DNA of 64,000 bases from Reticulitermes speratus (GCA_021186555.1 JAJKFL010000003.1:48819630-48883629), one strand, 5' to 3'. Shown: positions 1 through 10,358, numbered from the stretch's first letter. The notes: generated from the sequence alone by a model not told the origin. Made by a program: numbers and translations.

Positions 1-312
1 TGTCCAAGATAATCTTCAGAACAGGAAAGAGTCGGTATTCGTTCGGTGGTAGATCTATGCTCTACGCCGGTGTTCCAAGATTATCCACTAGTGGCGCTGC
101 AGGAGTTGCGTTGTCACTGTGCGGCCAGGCGTTGTCGTAAGCAGCTCAGGGTGTTTACGTTCGATGGCAGCGCGTAACGGTTCCAGTGTCGTATAATATG
201 CACCTGCATTGATTGTTATTACTTGCTGCATGCAGTCTAACAACAACAGACCTTCATGTTCCCGAAATACGGTGGCCATCACTTTGCCATCAGACTTCAC
301 AGTAGGGTTGCC
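1..312 (-). pseudogene. Broken mariner-like transposase (catalytic part)
   Basis: Read on the minus strand, the stretch encodes GKVMATVF, then LLLLDCMQQ, then a YY...LRAAIERKHPELL segment. This is the pattern of mariner transposases between the first and second catalytic aspartates. The expected second-Asp motif, DNARPH in the family, appears as DNAWPH only in another frame, so there is a frameshift near 165-175. An SPDLAP-like motif, here SIDLPPNEYRLF, follows in that frame after a stop codon, with fewer residues between the aspartates than the 34 usual in mariner. The copy is therefore dead and also cut by the window edge. In life the enzyme cuts and rejoins the element's inverted terminal repeats. 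Both terminal repeats are missing from view. Confidence 0.8.
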
Positions 313-739
313 AGGTTTTCCTAAAAAAAAAAAAATTGAAGATTTTTGTCGACAAAATTAGTTTAAAAAAATACAAGAAAATCCACATTGCTGTTTTAAT
401 TGTACTTATCTTGACATTTTGCCCTTTTTAACAATTGTTTATCCTGTTTTACATACTGAAGGAAGTCTTTACATGTAAAGGGGAAACCTACTTACAGGCA
501 AATTAAAATCGTAAACAGTAAAATCAACCAAAAAAGCGGGGTGTGGCTGTGTCGGGGACACGGCCGTGTGTTTAACGTGAATACGTGTACGTTAACGGGT
601 AATATTTTGTTTCAGCGTATTATATTTATGTCATAATCATTGCTTAACAGTAAGAAGTCCTTCGTATCTGCATGTTTTATTGATGATGGCAACATGTTCC
701 TTTAGTCGGGTTCAGGAAACAATTGAAGTAAACAAATCA
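313..739. other. Unassigned AT-rich stretch
   Basis: Poly-A and poly-T runs and a short GC-rich patch (cggggacacggccgtgtg, about 554-571) are visible. I recognise no gene or repeat family. Confidence 0.4.
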
Positions 740-1252
740 TTAGTGTGTTATAATTTTATTAATGATAGGTCTGTGATACGAAAAGTACGATACAAATGGC
801 ATGCAGGATACATCGAGATTACTAAGCAGCGTTAAGTGTTTTCCTTTTGGTGGCTTCAAGGAGCGCAGAAACCATAGACGGTCACACACCTGACACTTAT
901 GTCCGAATGGATTGTTGACAAACGTTGTAGTGAAACGTGCACTAACTGCTGCCGAATGTGTCGTCATAATCGGCGATCGCACACAACCGATGTCTATACA
1001 GCCCGGCGTTGATACACAAGCGATTACATCATCGACTTGCATAGGCCCGGCCGCCCCAGCGTCAGATGTACCTGCGCAGTCGTTGATCCGCTCGGACGCC
1101 CTCATTGTTTTACGTTCCCGGCACCGCCACACTGTATGATATGGTGTTTTATGGGTATCACTGGATACCTGTTGAGAAGCCTTTTCCAACCGTATACGAT
1201 TTATATATTTCGAATTGGCTTTTTGACGAGTATAGGCCGACATTGTATTCAT
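740..1252 (-). CDS. 170-residue ORF with CxxC motif, possibly Helitron-like N-terminus
   Basis: This is one of the longest open frames in the window. It starts at an ATG in a reasonable context (aaaATGaat). The first 40 residues are basic (MSAYTRQKANSKYINRIR...). The middle is unremarkable. Around residues 110-135 is FGHKCQVCDRLWF, a CxxC followed by DRLWF. From memory, that motif resembles the cysteine segment near the start of Helitron and Pif1-helicase-associated proteins in arthropods. No helicase or Rep domain follows, so this would be a truncated remnant or a short accessory ORF. A host exon is the alternative. The family assignment is inference; the open frame itself is seen directly. 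Confidence 0.35.
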   Translation of the reverse strand: MNTMSAYTRQKANSKYINRIRLEKASQQVSSDTHKTPYHTVWRCRERKTMRASERINDCAGTSDAGAAGPMQVDDVIACVSTPGCIDIGCVRSPIMTTHSAAVSARFTTTFVNNPFGHKCQVCDRLWFLRSLKPPKGKHLTLLSNLDVSCMPFVSYFSYHRPIINKIITH

Positions 1253-1339
1253 TTTCTTAAATTTTTAACTTTAACACCATATACATTCACCATAAGTATT
1301 CCACACTCATGTTTTGTGTACGCAGTAGATAAATATTGA

Positions 1340-1505
1340 GGAGAGCTGTAAATTGAAACTGAAACGAGCGTCGTAGCTTCTCCGAGTCAAAATGTATACT
1401 AAACCGAAAATATGTGACGCGACGAAACGACCTGAAAATGGCGGAGCCTCCCCCTCCGCCGCGCACGAGGCGTCACAGTCCCCACTCAACGTTATGAATT
1501 CTTTG
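1340..1505. other. CpG-rich patch with a short ORF in good start context
   Basis: GC and CpG content rises here relative to the flanks. On the plus strand aaaATGGCGGAGCC opens a 19-codon frame rich in proline and arginine (MAEPPPPPRTRRHSPHSTL, then stop). No clear GT splice donor of the usual GTRAGT type interrupts it. It could be the edge of a CpG-rich promoter or old transposon sequence. No function is assigned. Confidence 0.2.
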
Positions 1506-1939
1506 ATCCTTTAACTATCGAGTGGTGTAATTACATTTTGGATGTAGATGATAGATATGTAGCTGCAATTGCAAACTGTATCCCCCAATTTTGTTATCAT
1601 CAGTTTTCTGAATTGGCTCCCACTACGGAAGCAAATTTAAAGACATATTCACGTCAAAAAAACTAGTAAGGCTTAAAATAGAAAATATGTCCACTGGTTA
1701 CTTATATAAACGCGTACTGTAGCCTGTCCTAGCCAGATTATCAGAGATAAGTATGGTCTGAATGTAACCCACAAAACACCAACCTTTCTTGGAGACATTT
1801 AAGAATGTAACGATTACAGTAGAATGAACCGCCCCTGGGAGAGAAAGGGAAATTGTGTCATTTGTGTGCTATTGAAAGACTCTGTTAATTGCCAGTATTA
1901 TGTAGTGTTAGTAATAAAGGAATGAAAGCGAGCTGATTA

Positions 1940-2070
1940 TTGATGGAATGACACTGACAGAGAAAAACCGAAGTACTCGGAGAAAAACCTGTCTACCACA
2001 AATCCCACATAGACTGGCCTGGGATTGAACCTGTGCCTCCGCGGCGGAAATGCTGATATTGTGGTAGACT
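1940..2070 (-). mobile_element. SINE family D fragment
   Basis: The reverse complement reads gccgcggagg, then ggttcaatccc (box B-like), then a segment including gtgggatttgtggt and gagtacttcggttt. The same succession occurs at 26600-26890, which identifies both as copies of one tRNA-derived SINE. This copy is diverged and lacks a clear box A and a clear tail. A stretch after about 2070 shows no recognisable repeat until 2600. Confidence 0.6.
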
Positions 2071-2597
2071 ACAAATAATTTATAAAACTAGGTCTCAGTA
2101 AGTTTATATTCCTGCGATACTATTAGAGGCCTAATGGGAGTAATAAGGCTTATATTGCGCTATTTTTGCTCAGGCATTTATTACTACATATATATAAATT
2201 CATCTTTTAGCGGCATCTTCGTACCTTATAAGACTTTGAAAATTATTGATGTGAATTTACTGCTTGTAAATGTTTAATTAATTTGTGGTAATTTGATATT
2301 TTATAATTAAATTAAGAGGGCAGATTTAGAACTAGCGCGTACATATTATGGGTTGTCGTTAATTGCGTTGCATTGATCTACAATTTGTGGCATTAAATTG
2401 AAACTGGCTGCTAATTTAATCACATTTTCATGTAAATTGGTTGCAAAGGATATTACGTTATTCTGCTTAATTCTATGATTAGGGTGGACTAAAATATATA
2501 ATTTGACCTCTTCCCTGTCAAAATGTCACTGGGTCTCTTCAGAGGTTCCTTCGGAAGCTCAAATTCTGAATCACTTTCAGCTGTCCGTACTAAATAC
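2071..2597. other. Unassigned AT-rich stretch
   Basis: Very AT-rich sequence without open frames of note or recognisable repeats. Confidence 0.4.
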
Positions 2598-2612
2598 AAG
2601 TATGGTAAAGCT

Positions 2613-2913
2613 ATCCCATTACAGGCCTGGACAGGCCCTTAGGTTTCCAGGAGTTTGAGGCTCCCAGAATTTATAGACAGTTGGCATATGAAGGTGATAA
2701 GGTTGTCAGCCCTACCCCCCCGGCCACCTTTACAGCCCAGGAGATGTCCCTGGTTCTCATTTATGTTAGAGGCTGAGTAGGCCCCAGGACCATAGTGGGG
2801 CCGGAAGGATTAAGTCAATGAAAAATTCCAATGACCTAATCGGGAATCGAACCGTGACCTTCCGGCTTGTAGTGCAGTGCCTCAACCAATTGTGCCACCA
2901 CGTACCTCTTCAT
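2613..2913 (-). mobile_element. SINE family A, near full length
   Basis: The minus strand starts with a tRNA-like head (ggtggcacaattggttgagg, then ggttcgattcccga) and continues into the family A body (aatttttcattgac, gccgactcagcct-like, cctggagcc-like) seen at 8456-8744. Likely target duplications are aagtatggtaaagct (2598-2612) and aagtatggggaagct (2914-2928), 13 of 15 matching. Such elements are transcribed by RNA polymerase III and mobilised by a LINE reverse transcriptase. Confidence 0.85.
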
Positions 2914-3059
2914 AAGTATGGGGAAGCTGAAATAGGTTTAAACGATACACAATCTGTTGATCTCCAATATCCCATGTGAAAACATACATGTTAAATTGCC
3001 ACGGTTTTACCTCTTCTTTCTTCATGTACGTGAAACTTTGTCCCTGAACCTCGGCAGAA

Positions 3060-3340
3060 GCAGAGACTGAGGGTTGAAAACGGACTACTTAGGAGAATAT
3101 CTGGAGCTAGTAAGAGGAAGTGACGGGAGGGTCGAGAAAGTTTTGAGTGAGACGCTTTATGATCGGCAAACTACCCTTCAGAAAATGTGAATATGCTAAT
3201 GAAACAAAGTGGCTTCTATGGGCTGGAGAGGTAGCACAAATGGGAGAGTTTAGAAATTTGTAAAATCCTGAAAAGATATGTTCCTTTGCGAGGCCTATAT
3301 GTACGAGGGAACGTAATAATTGTTGTGACATTTTTGTAGG
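3060..3340 (+). pseudogene. Degenerate LINE 3' end (reverse transcriptase C-terminus)
   Basis: Translation in shifting frames gives LRVENGLLRRISG, then further on WAGEVAQMGE-like words. These match the C-terminal tail of the non-LTR retrotransposon family better preserved at 17181-17690 (RALENRVLRKISG). Stops and frameshifts show it is dead. Confidence 0.5.
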
Positions 3341-3558
3341 CTTGCGATTTAGAACAATTTAGTGATAAACATTATTTTTCACACAATATGTATAGGTGCA
3401 CCATATAATACGTGGCATTCTACACATGTTATATAATACGTCTATCGAATTACAGGGTCTCACACACCAGAATAATAATTGTCATATTTATCGCAGTGAT
3501 AAATTTTTCACCGACAAGCTTTCTTTTACTTGGTCTTTATGTACTGGTATATATTAGT

Positions 3559-3839
3559 TAAGCTAAACTTAACCCTATAGCAGGCCATGAAGGCCCAGAG
3601 GGGGAGTAGAGGTATATCTCAACTCCTTCTGTAACCTTGCCGCTAAATGTTGGCGGGTGGTCAACGCCACGCTCTGACGGATTTACTTTCGGGAATGACC
3701 CGGTACTGATTATACAGGTGGCTGGGGGGGCCCCAGGGCCAGTGTGGACGGTAGTGGAAAACCACGTCCCCACCGGGAGTCAATCCCCGGACCGTCCAGC
3801 CCGTAGCGAGTCGCTATACCGACTACGCTATCCCGGCCC
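3559..3839 (-). mobile_element. SINE family C
   Basis: On the minus strand the head reads gggatagcgtagtcggtata and a box B-like segment lies in ggggattgactcccgg. The body carries gtccacactggccctggggc and ends near tggccttcatggcctgc. Flanks ggtatatattagt (3546-3558) and ggtatgcattagt (3840-3852) are 11 of 13 identical and are probable target duplications. The element sits just left of an F-family tail (3885-3915) that was itself split by a family B SINE. Confidence 0.85.
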
Positions 3840-3884
3840 GGTATGCATTAGTGGGTCTATTGTAATTAGCTTGGTTACAGACTT

Positions 3885-3915
3885 TTGGAATATGACCCCG
3901 TGTAGTTTGGCAGAT
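3885..3915 (-). repeat. F-family repeat tail, left part, split by a SINE
   Basis: The sequence ttggaatatgaccccgtgta is the inverted form of the conserved F tail (actacacggcgtcatattcc). It stops at gtttggcagat, which is repeated at 4323-4333 on the far side of the family B SINE. That SINE therefore jumped into an existing F repeat. Confidence 0.6.
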
Positions 3916-4322
3916 TTTTTTTGTATGGCTCGACAGCTTTATATGGGCCTGGGCCTCCTCGTTTCGTCGAGGTTTCATGATCACACACATTAGACACACC
4001 ACAGTCGGTAGGACTCCTCTGGACGAGGGACCAGCTCGTCGCAGAGACCTCTACCTGACAACACACAACACTCACAACAGACAGACATCCATGCCCCCGG
4101 TGGGATTTTTTTTTGTATTAATTCCTGGGTTTTTCCCTTTGATCCATTTGTACTGTTGAAGTTCTTTTTTGCCCTGCATGTCACCTTATGTTTTCATGCT
4201 ATCGTCCATACATCTAACACAACACAAACATCCATGCCCCCGGTGGGATTCGAACCCACGATCCTAGTAAGCGAGCGGCCGAAGACCTACGCCTTAGACC
4301 GCACGGACACTGGGATCGACGT
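3916..4322 (-). mobile_element. SINE family B with one duplicated internal unit
   Basis: The minus strand has a tRNA-like head at 4238-4320 (gatcccagtgtccgtgcggt, then ggttcgaatcccaccg-type box B) and a 3' body at 3922-4100 containing tgtgttgtcaggtagagg. Between them lies an extra segment (4106-4235) starting at a second catgcccccggtggga boundary. The same unit is found in several tandem copies at 5086-5475. An 11-bp duplication gtttggcagat (3905-3915 and 4323-4333) marks the insertion. Confidence 0.85.
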
Positions 4323-4381
4323 GTTTGGCAGATATGGACACATAATTCGAAAAAACCTGCTGTATCAATCTTAGGCTCCCT

Positions 4382-4457
4382 TGGAAGATGGAAGCCACAA
4401 GATTATCCAAAACGTTAGTAGGCATCCACCAAACTACACGGTGTCATGTTCCAGAAA
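4382..4457 (+). repeat. F-family repeat with decayed hammerhead-like core
   Basis: gaagatggaagc, then a gap, then aaaacgttagtagg, followed by accaaactacacggtgtcat and ttccagaa. The order matches the F consensus core (CTGAAGATGG...CGAAACGTTGG) plus tail. GAAA has become AAAA, so ribozyme activity is not expected here. Confidence 0.55.
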
Positions 4458-4459
4458 GC

Positions 4460-4915
4460 TGTAATCTCGATTTATACCTTTGTCTTATTCAGCTGTGTAT
4501 CTAGATTTATTTTATGCTTTCTTCTACATCTGTACAAAGGACACAGGAAGCCGACACGGAGACATTCTGAAATCGATCGTGAGTTTCCCAGATATGGCCG
4601 CCATGGTATAACTTTATTCCGGATGTGGAGGTAACAATCAATGACTTAATGAGCTCCAAGTTGCGATTAAGCCTATAAATACTGTAGGATGTACAGTAAC
4701 CTGTGTGGGCCCATAACCAGCAAGGCTTTATTGCTTTCTGCTTTATGAGTCCCACGCCAATAAGGCTGTTATCGGGATCAGTTTATTATACACCGGCGGA
4801 AGTTCAGGTAGAGTGGACTTAACGGAACTGGCGATAAGAGATGCTGGATACCTTCCCAAACTGGGCGCGATTCCTCACTGTAACCCTGCAGACACAAACA
4901 TAACGACCTTCAGTG
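4460..4915. other. Unassigned stretch
   Basis: No gene, RNA or repeat family is recognised between the F repeat and the next family B SINE. Confidence 0.35.
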
Positions 4916-4931
4916 CATGTTACATGGTATT

Positions 4932-5560
4932 TTTTTCATGGTTCAAAAGTCCTAGTGGACCAGGACCTCCTCATTATCTAGGCTTCGTGATCACACTCAG
5001 ACACACCACACTCGATAAGACTCCTCAGCCCGACGCAGAGACCCCTACCGGACAACACAAAACACTAATGAGAAAAATACATCCATGCCGCCCGCGGGAT
5101 TTTTTCCCCTGTCCCGTTATTTCCCTTTGACCCATTTTGTACTTTTTAAATTCTTCCATCCTTCTTCACGTCACTTTATGTTCCATACTAGTCCTTATAC
5201 AACAAACACAACACAAACATCCATGCCCCCGGCGGGGGGTTTTTTTTTTTGCCTGTCCGGGGTTTTTTCCCTTTTGATCCATTTTTGTACTGTTTAAATC
5301 CTTTCGTCCTTCATGTCACTTTACGTTCCATACTACCGTCCTTACGACAAACACAACAAAAACATCTATGCCCCCGGTGGGATTTTTTTTGTACTGTTTA
5401 AATCCTTTTTCGTCCTTCATGTCACTTTACGTTCCATACTATCGTCCTTACAACAAACACAACACAAACATCCATGCCTCCGGTGGGATTCGAACCCACG
5501 ATCCTAGTAAGCGAGCGGCCGAAGACCCACGCCTTACACCGCACGGCCACTGGGATCGGC
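4932..5560 (-). mobile_element. SINE family B, expanded by internal tandem repeats
   Basis: The minus-strand head at 5475-5560 has the family B tRNA-like sequence and a ggttcgaatcccac box B. The 3' part at 4935-5085 matches the other family B copies. Between them the family B segment after catgcccccggtggga is repeated about three times, at roughly 5088-5220, 5221-5366 and 5368-5474. Each unit holds a T-run, ccatttttgtactgtttaaa and ttcatgtcactttacgttcc. Flanks ttacatggtatt (4920-4931) and ttacaacgtatt (5562-5573) may be target duplications. Confidence 0.75.
5086..5475. repeat. Tandem repeat, about 3 units of 105-145 bp, inside a SINE
   Basis: Each unit runs from atgcccccggtggga through gtcactttacgttcc to caacacaaacatcc. 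Unit lengths differ mainly in the T and C runs. The same unit occurs once in the SINE at 3916-4322, so the expansion belongs to a subfamily and is not purely a local accident. Confidence 0.75.
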
Positions 5561-5561
5561 A

Positions 5562-6023
5562 TTACAACGTATTAATTAAGGAAACATTCTTACTTTGCCG
5601 GTAAATGAAACCCTGTCTTCCAACCAGTAACCAGTTACTTCACTAACTGTGCTATCTCGGCACTTCAGTTGATAACAAAGTGGAAGTTAAGGCACACCGT
5701 CTGTGTTTGGGGGGGGGGGGAGGTTGAGAGGTGCGTCAACATCTTAGGTTGTTTGCGACTATCTAAAAACCATTAACGGGTGAAAAAGGCTGATTCTAAT
5801 TTTCAACTTTAACATTCCCTAAGTTATTAGAATGTGAAACTATTATAAGATTGAATATTTGCTATTAAAGAAACTAACATTATAATTGACATATGTCAGA
5901 TAAAGATAAATTTTAAACCACTGACGGCTTAAAGCAAACGAAAAAAAATTCGTTTACTTTAGACTAGTCGAAGAATACTCTTGTGAGATAAGTCGCAGTG
6001 TATTCTGGTACAGATTTACCCAC
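5562..6023. other. Unassigned stretch with a poly-G run
   Basis: A G-run lies near 5708-5720. The piece around 5625-5665 (actaactgtgctatctcggc) resembles an inverted tRNA-like SINE head but is too short to classify. Confidence 0.3.
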
Positions 6024-6096
6024 GTCTGGAAGGAACGTGGCTAATGAAACGTTGGTAAATTTATACCAGACTACACGGCATCATATCTCAGAAGGG
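6024..6096 (+). repeat. F-family repeat
   Basis: The end of a decayed core, tgaaacgttggtaaat, is followed by ataccagactacacggcatc and atatctcagaa, the F tail in plus orientation. Stem II partners are not convincing. Confidence 0.6.
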
Positions 6097-6179
6097 AGTA
6101 TCCGGCATGGTCACCACACCGAGAACCTCAAATGTTACAAAATTCGGACTAGTTGCTTTGTGAGGTCGAATCGGAAACA

Positions 6180-6410
6180 TCGCATCCGGGCAGGGGAAAG
6201 AGATTTTCCTCTTTCTTCAAGCGTCCAGACTGGCCCTGAGGCCCACCCTGCCTTCAATGGATAATGGGTTTTTTTTCCGGGGGTAAAGCGGCCGGGGCGT
6301 AAAGTTGACTACTCACCTCCATCTAGTGTCGAGGTTAAGAATGAGCGGAGCTATACTTCTCCTCTTCTACGCCTATATGGCTTGCACATGGACAACTTTA
6401 TTCTACCTTT
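6180..6410 (+). mobile_element. Old SINE family C copy, 5' truncated
   Basis: It shows ggcaggggaaagagattttc, ccagactggccctgaggccc, aagcggccggggcgtaaagt, catctagtgtcgaggttaag and gagcggagctatac in the family C order. No tRNA-like head is seen. Confidence 0.7.
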
Positions 6411-6986
6411 TGCTAACTAAATAACTAACGAATACTAACTAACTAAAGGTTAATAGTTTATTGGCAGTGAGATGTGGGTGACAAATATATGTTTACTTCT
6501 ATTTTATTTTAGGACTTTTATAGAAGAAAATTGTTTTGGCATACCTATAATTTTCTGAGCTCTTTAAACTTTCGTAAATTAAACTCAAATATAAAATATG
6601 CACGTATCATACCGCTAGTACTCTGCCGACTATCACATTATATTCCACTGTCCCTGTGGTGGTTTTTTGTGTTCTCGTTTAAGCTTTTGGAGTAATAATT
6701 TGCCCTAGTATGAGCTGTGTTTACACAGTGTCCATCATTCTAGTCTAGTGTTTGCTGTAGACTGGAGTTATGGACAGTCGTGCGGTCACGAAGCGACAGG
6801 CAAGCTGCAGATGTAAGAGGGCATTTAACATGCAAATTGGTATCAAGCAGTGCATATTGTTTTGGATTTTATTACAACGCTAAACTCCTATAAACTGTAT
6901 GGGAAAATTTCTACATTATGACTTCATCAATACAGGAGTACTGTACATTTTCATTTACTGTCTAAATTGAATTGGAGGTGGGAAGG
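6411..6986. other. Unassigned AT-rich stretch
   Basis: A short run of actaactaact-like repeats (6417-6450) follows the SINE. Nothing else is recognised. Confidence 0.35.
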
Positions 6987-7035
6987 ATGTCAAGATAGCT
7001 GAGTTGGTATAGTGACTAGGCTACCGGCTTTACAA
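6987..7035 (+). mobile_element. Isolated tRNA-like SINE head
   Basis: agctgagttggtatagtgac followed by taggctaccggcttta resembles the box A and anticodon region of the older family C SINEs (compare 25020-25070). The body is missing, so this is a fragment. Confidence 0.4.
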
Positions 7036-7309
7036 CTAACACTTCACAGGACACTCAACATCACAAGCTACAGGACGAGATCGACATTGATCGACAATAC
7101 AATTGTATATATGTATAACCAAATGCCAGAAAAACCTTTTAGACAAGTTTTATTTATATTTTAATTATATAAATCTAATCATGTAACAGCATATATATCG
7201 TATGTGATAAGTTTTACTGTGATATATGACGTTCTGGCTCACTATAACTTATGACAGAATGCACGGTACTTATAATATAAAAATAATATAAAAGACTGAA
7301 TTTTGGTTG

Positions 7310-7520
7310 GATTCCTGGCAGGAGCAAGAGATTTTTCTCTTTTCTCAAGTTTCCAGACTTGTTCTGGGGCCCACACTCATATTCAAGAGGCACCGGGAGA
7401 TCTCTCCCGAGGGTAGTGTGGCCTGAACATAAAACTAACCTCTTGCATGCATCTAGTGTCGAAGTTATGAATGCGAAGAGCTGTGACTCAAAAGTCCCTA
7501 CTCCTTCATAGCGGTCACAG
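7310..7520 (+). mobile_element. Old SINE family C copy, 5' truncated
   Basis: ctggcaggagcaagagattt, ccagacttgttctggggccc, catctagtgtcgaagttatg and a final cttcatagcggtcacagg follow family C order. The element is diverged and has no clear head. Confidence 0.65.
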
Positions 7521-8385
7521 GTAGCTTAAAATTTTTGTGTTGCGTGTTTTGGATATTAACCTGTTTTCTCTTTGAATATTGTAAGGTTTCTTTAAAATTT
7601 AAACTAGAGATTAAAAATTTTATGTTAATAATAATGTTGTTACACGTTTATGTTTTCAGGTCTCTTTAAGACGCTTGTTAAATGTTAATCTTCCTGTTAT
7701 TCATTGCGCTTTCCGCTTGTGAATCGAGAGCTGTTTTGCTTTTCTGATGACGTAAGGGCTGTGTACTTTATTTAATTTAAGTCTCGAATCTCAGTAAGTT
7801 CTGTCTCACTTTCTGGATAAGTAGAATTTTCTGTAACGTGTATTCCTGTTGTCTTGTGTTTACTTGTTATTCGCTCACGTGACAACTTAGAACAGAAATC
7901 TCATTTTCTCATGGTTATGACCTTGGACAAGATTGCCTTCTTGACTATAACGCCGGGGAATAAAACGCGTCAATGCGTCAAATCTGCAGTAATTGTACAC
8001 TTCGTAAGAGTATGTAAGCTACTTGTTCAAATTATAAATAAGTGGGAACGACATGTAACTAAAGTACACCATTTTTCCTACCAATCTTGTTTGGTGTATT
8101 AGCTGATATTTTTAAACATTTTAAAATAATTTATAGTCGTGTGGGATAATAAAATAAATTTGATGGAAAGATATGATTTTATTATAAGTTTTGATAAAAT
8201 ATTTAAAACAAGCACTGTTAGTTAACAATATAATATTTATCTGCATTATTTCCAATATTTCAGCTAAAGATCACGCGTTTTCTGAGTACAGTTTTCACCT
8301 TAGACATCACGTTCTGTTTTATACAAAAGTCGTTGTCAGTCGCCATCAACACAACCGCTTGTTATGTTTTATAAGACGAGTTATA
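7521..8385. other. Unassigned AT-rich stretch
   Basis: An 82-codon plus-strand frame (7854-8102) shows no recognised motif and is probably chance. No repeats are recognised. Confidence 0.35.
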
Positions 8386-8389
8386 CGGC

Positions 8390-8428
8390 TACATGTTTCG
8401 ACCATTAAGTGATCATTTTCAGGAAATT
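8390..8428 (-). ncRNA. Decayed hammerhead-ribozyme-like motif
   Basis: The minus strand reads CTGAAAA, a weak stem II with tgatca and tggtc, then GAAACATGTAG. The fifth and later core bases depart from CTGANGA (G8 is A), so it should be inactive. It keeps the GAAACATGT half typical of the better copies. Confidence 0.35.
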
Positions 8429-8455
8429 AAAATATATAAAGTTAAAATTATACTT

Positions 8456-8744
8456 AAGGGGGCACGCCGTGGCGCAGTTGGTAGAGGCACTGCGCTACAA
8501 ACCGGAACGTCGCGGGTTCGATTCCCGATGGTGTCACTGAAATTTTTCATTGACATAATCGTTTCGGTCGCACTCGACTCAGCCTCTAACAGAAATGAGT
8601 ACCAGGAATCTTTCCTGGGGGGTAAAGGCGGCTGGTGCGTAGGGCTGACAACCTTACCACCTTCATGTGCCGATTGTCTAAAAACCTGGGAGCCTGGAGC
8701 CCTAAGGGCCTGCCAAGGCCTGTATGGGACTGCTTTACCTGTAC
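8456..8744 (+). mobile_element. SINE family A, full length
   Basis: This is the best family A copy. Box A lies in tggcgcagttggtagaggc (8470-8488) and box B in ggttcgattcc (8515-8525). The body contains aatttttcattgacataatc, gactcagcctctaacagaaa and ggtgcgtagggctgacaacc. A perfect 15-bp direct repeat gttaaaattatactt flanks it (8441-8455 and 8745-8759), so this is a fairly young retroposition. The tail has no long poly-A. Confidence 0.93.
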
Positions 8745-8759
8745 GTTAAAATTATACTT

Positions 8760-10194
8760 GCAACTTCTTATTTGTATCGTTAGATTGAATTGAGATCGCA
8801 GTCCTTGGGCGTTACAATATATATCTCAATATAATATGTTAAAACCAATAGTCATTTGACATCAAAACAGTGTCGGCATTGAGAGGGTGCGGTCTAGCAG
8901 TTCCTTTCCTGAAGACCTTTTTTTTTTTGGTTGATTCCTTCAGACTAACTACATTTCTTTCTGGCTCGTACAGTTATAAACAATCCAAATTGTACAATCC
9001 AATTGACAATAGAAGAAATCATCAATCCAAATTGTAGTTTTCCGTAAATTTCACCATTTTCACGTCCTCTGACTACAAAAATTGTATCATAGTTCATTGT
9101 TATTTATTGCGGCCTTCTGTAAAGACTGTGACTGTTTTGAAAATATCACTGTGTTACCACAACTCAAAAGACAAAATTTCCGGTGTGCCTAACGCATATC
9201 AATATAGCTTCTTCTTCGGGAAGGTTTAGTTTAAACTCTCGGTGCGCAGACGTAGAATCCCTAATACAAAATTCATATTGGTTGAGCTGTGCTTCAGTTG
9301 TTATACTATCTACACACAGGCAGATGAGGCTACATTGACAGTCTTTCCGAGGGGATGCGAACGCCTCTAAAAGTGCTTTTATCCGTGCCTTATCTGTGGT
9401 TCGAAAAGTTGAAGACAATAAAACTGCTAGCATTAGGCCGCGATTTTATCAGATTCTATACCATAAAACATACAAGAGTTTATTCATTTTACTTTAGGCT
9501 TCTGCTAGTCTTGGTTTCATTATATTGCTGTTAGTAAAAGTATTGTTTTCGTAACAACTTTTTAACTTGATTTACTAAAGGCTTGTCGATTCTAAGTACC
9601 CTGAACATAACGGATCAGCGAGCAGAATTAATTTTGGGGAAGAGGTCTGCAGAATTAATGAGACTTGGTTAAGGGTCCCACCGTGTCAGAAAAGTTTAGA
9701 AGGAATAAATTAGTCTGCGCTGTCTCTGTGATCTCTGTAATCAATTAGTACACCTTAATTAACTGGTACTTTACTGATGTTTCTGGAATAAACTTATGCT
9801 TTAATTGTGGATAATAGAGCTTGTCTAAAATTTCGAATAATTTTTCCAGGAGTATTAGATTTAAAACGAATATAGGAGCACGTACATACGAATGTAATTA
9901 GTGACAGGACGTGAACATGTCTGTAAAACACGTTTGGACGCTAATTAAATTTAATTGTATCATGTTGTATGAAATGCATTCTTCATGTTCTCATGTTCAG
10001 CTATAATGACGTATAAACACAGGTCTGCTGTCAAGCACGGAACGAACACAATACAAAATACAATTACACGTATTCACTGATTTTCTTTTGCGCGTGGTTT
10101 GCCATAATTTTACTGCCAAAACGGAACGTTAACTTTTAATTTTTGTTCCGTAGAAATGTTATTTGACTTATTTTATTTAAGCATACTTCTAAAG
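8760..10194. other. Unassigned AT-rich stretch
   Basis: An 89-codon minus-strand frame at 9164-9433 (MLAVLLSSTFRTTDK...) is the only notable ORF. It has no recognised domain, signal or repeat match, and could be a decayed exon or chance. Confidence 0.35.
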
Positions 10195-10358
10195 AATCCG
10201 CCAGCCTCCTATTCAATCAGTACGGCAGTTGTTTCCCTGGGGTAAAGCAGCCAGGCGTGAAGTTGACCGCAGACCTCCTTTTAGGGCCCGAGCCTAATAA
10301 TGAGTGTAGCTATACCTCTTCTCCCTGTCTGCCTTCATGGCGCGGACAGGGACAACTT
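10195..10358 (+). mobile_element. Old SINE family C fragment (3' half)
   Basis: ggggtaaagcagccaggcgt, then gtgtagctatacctcttctc and ccttcatggcgcggacaggg, match the family C 3' half. The head and middle are absent. Confidence 0.65.

Noticed and set aside
4238-4320. tRNA-like sequence with good box B in several places (also 5475-5560, 8456-8540, 46679-46755, 62305-62380)
   Set aside because: Each continues into a conserved SINE body and most have flanking duplications, so they are SINE heads and not tRNA genes.
3977-5604. Overlapping short plus-strand frames at 3977-5604
   Set aside because: All lie in the family B SINEs and their tandem units.
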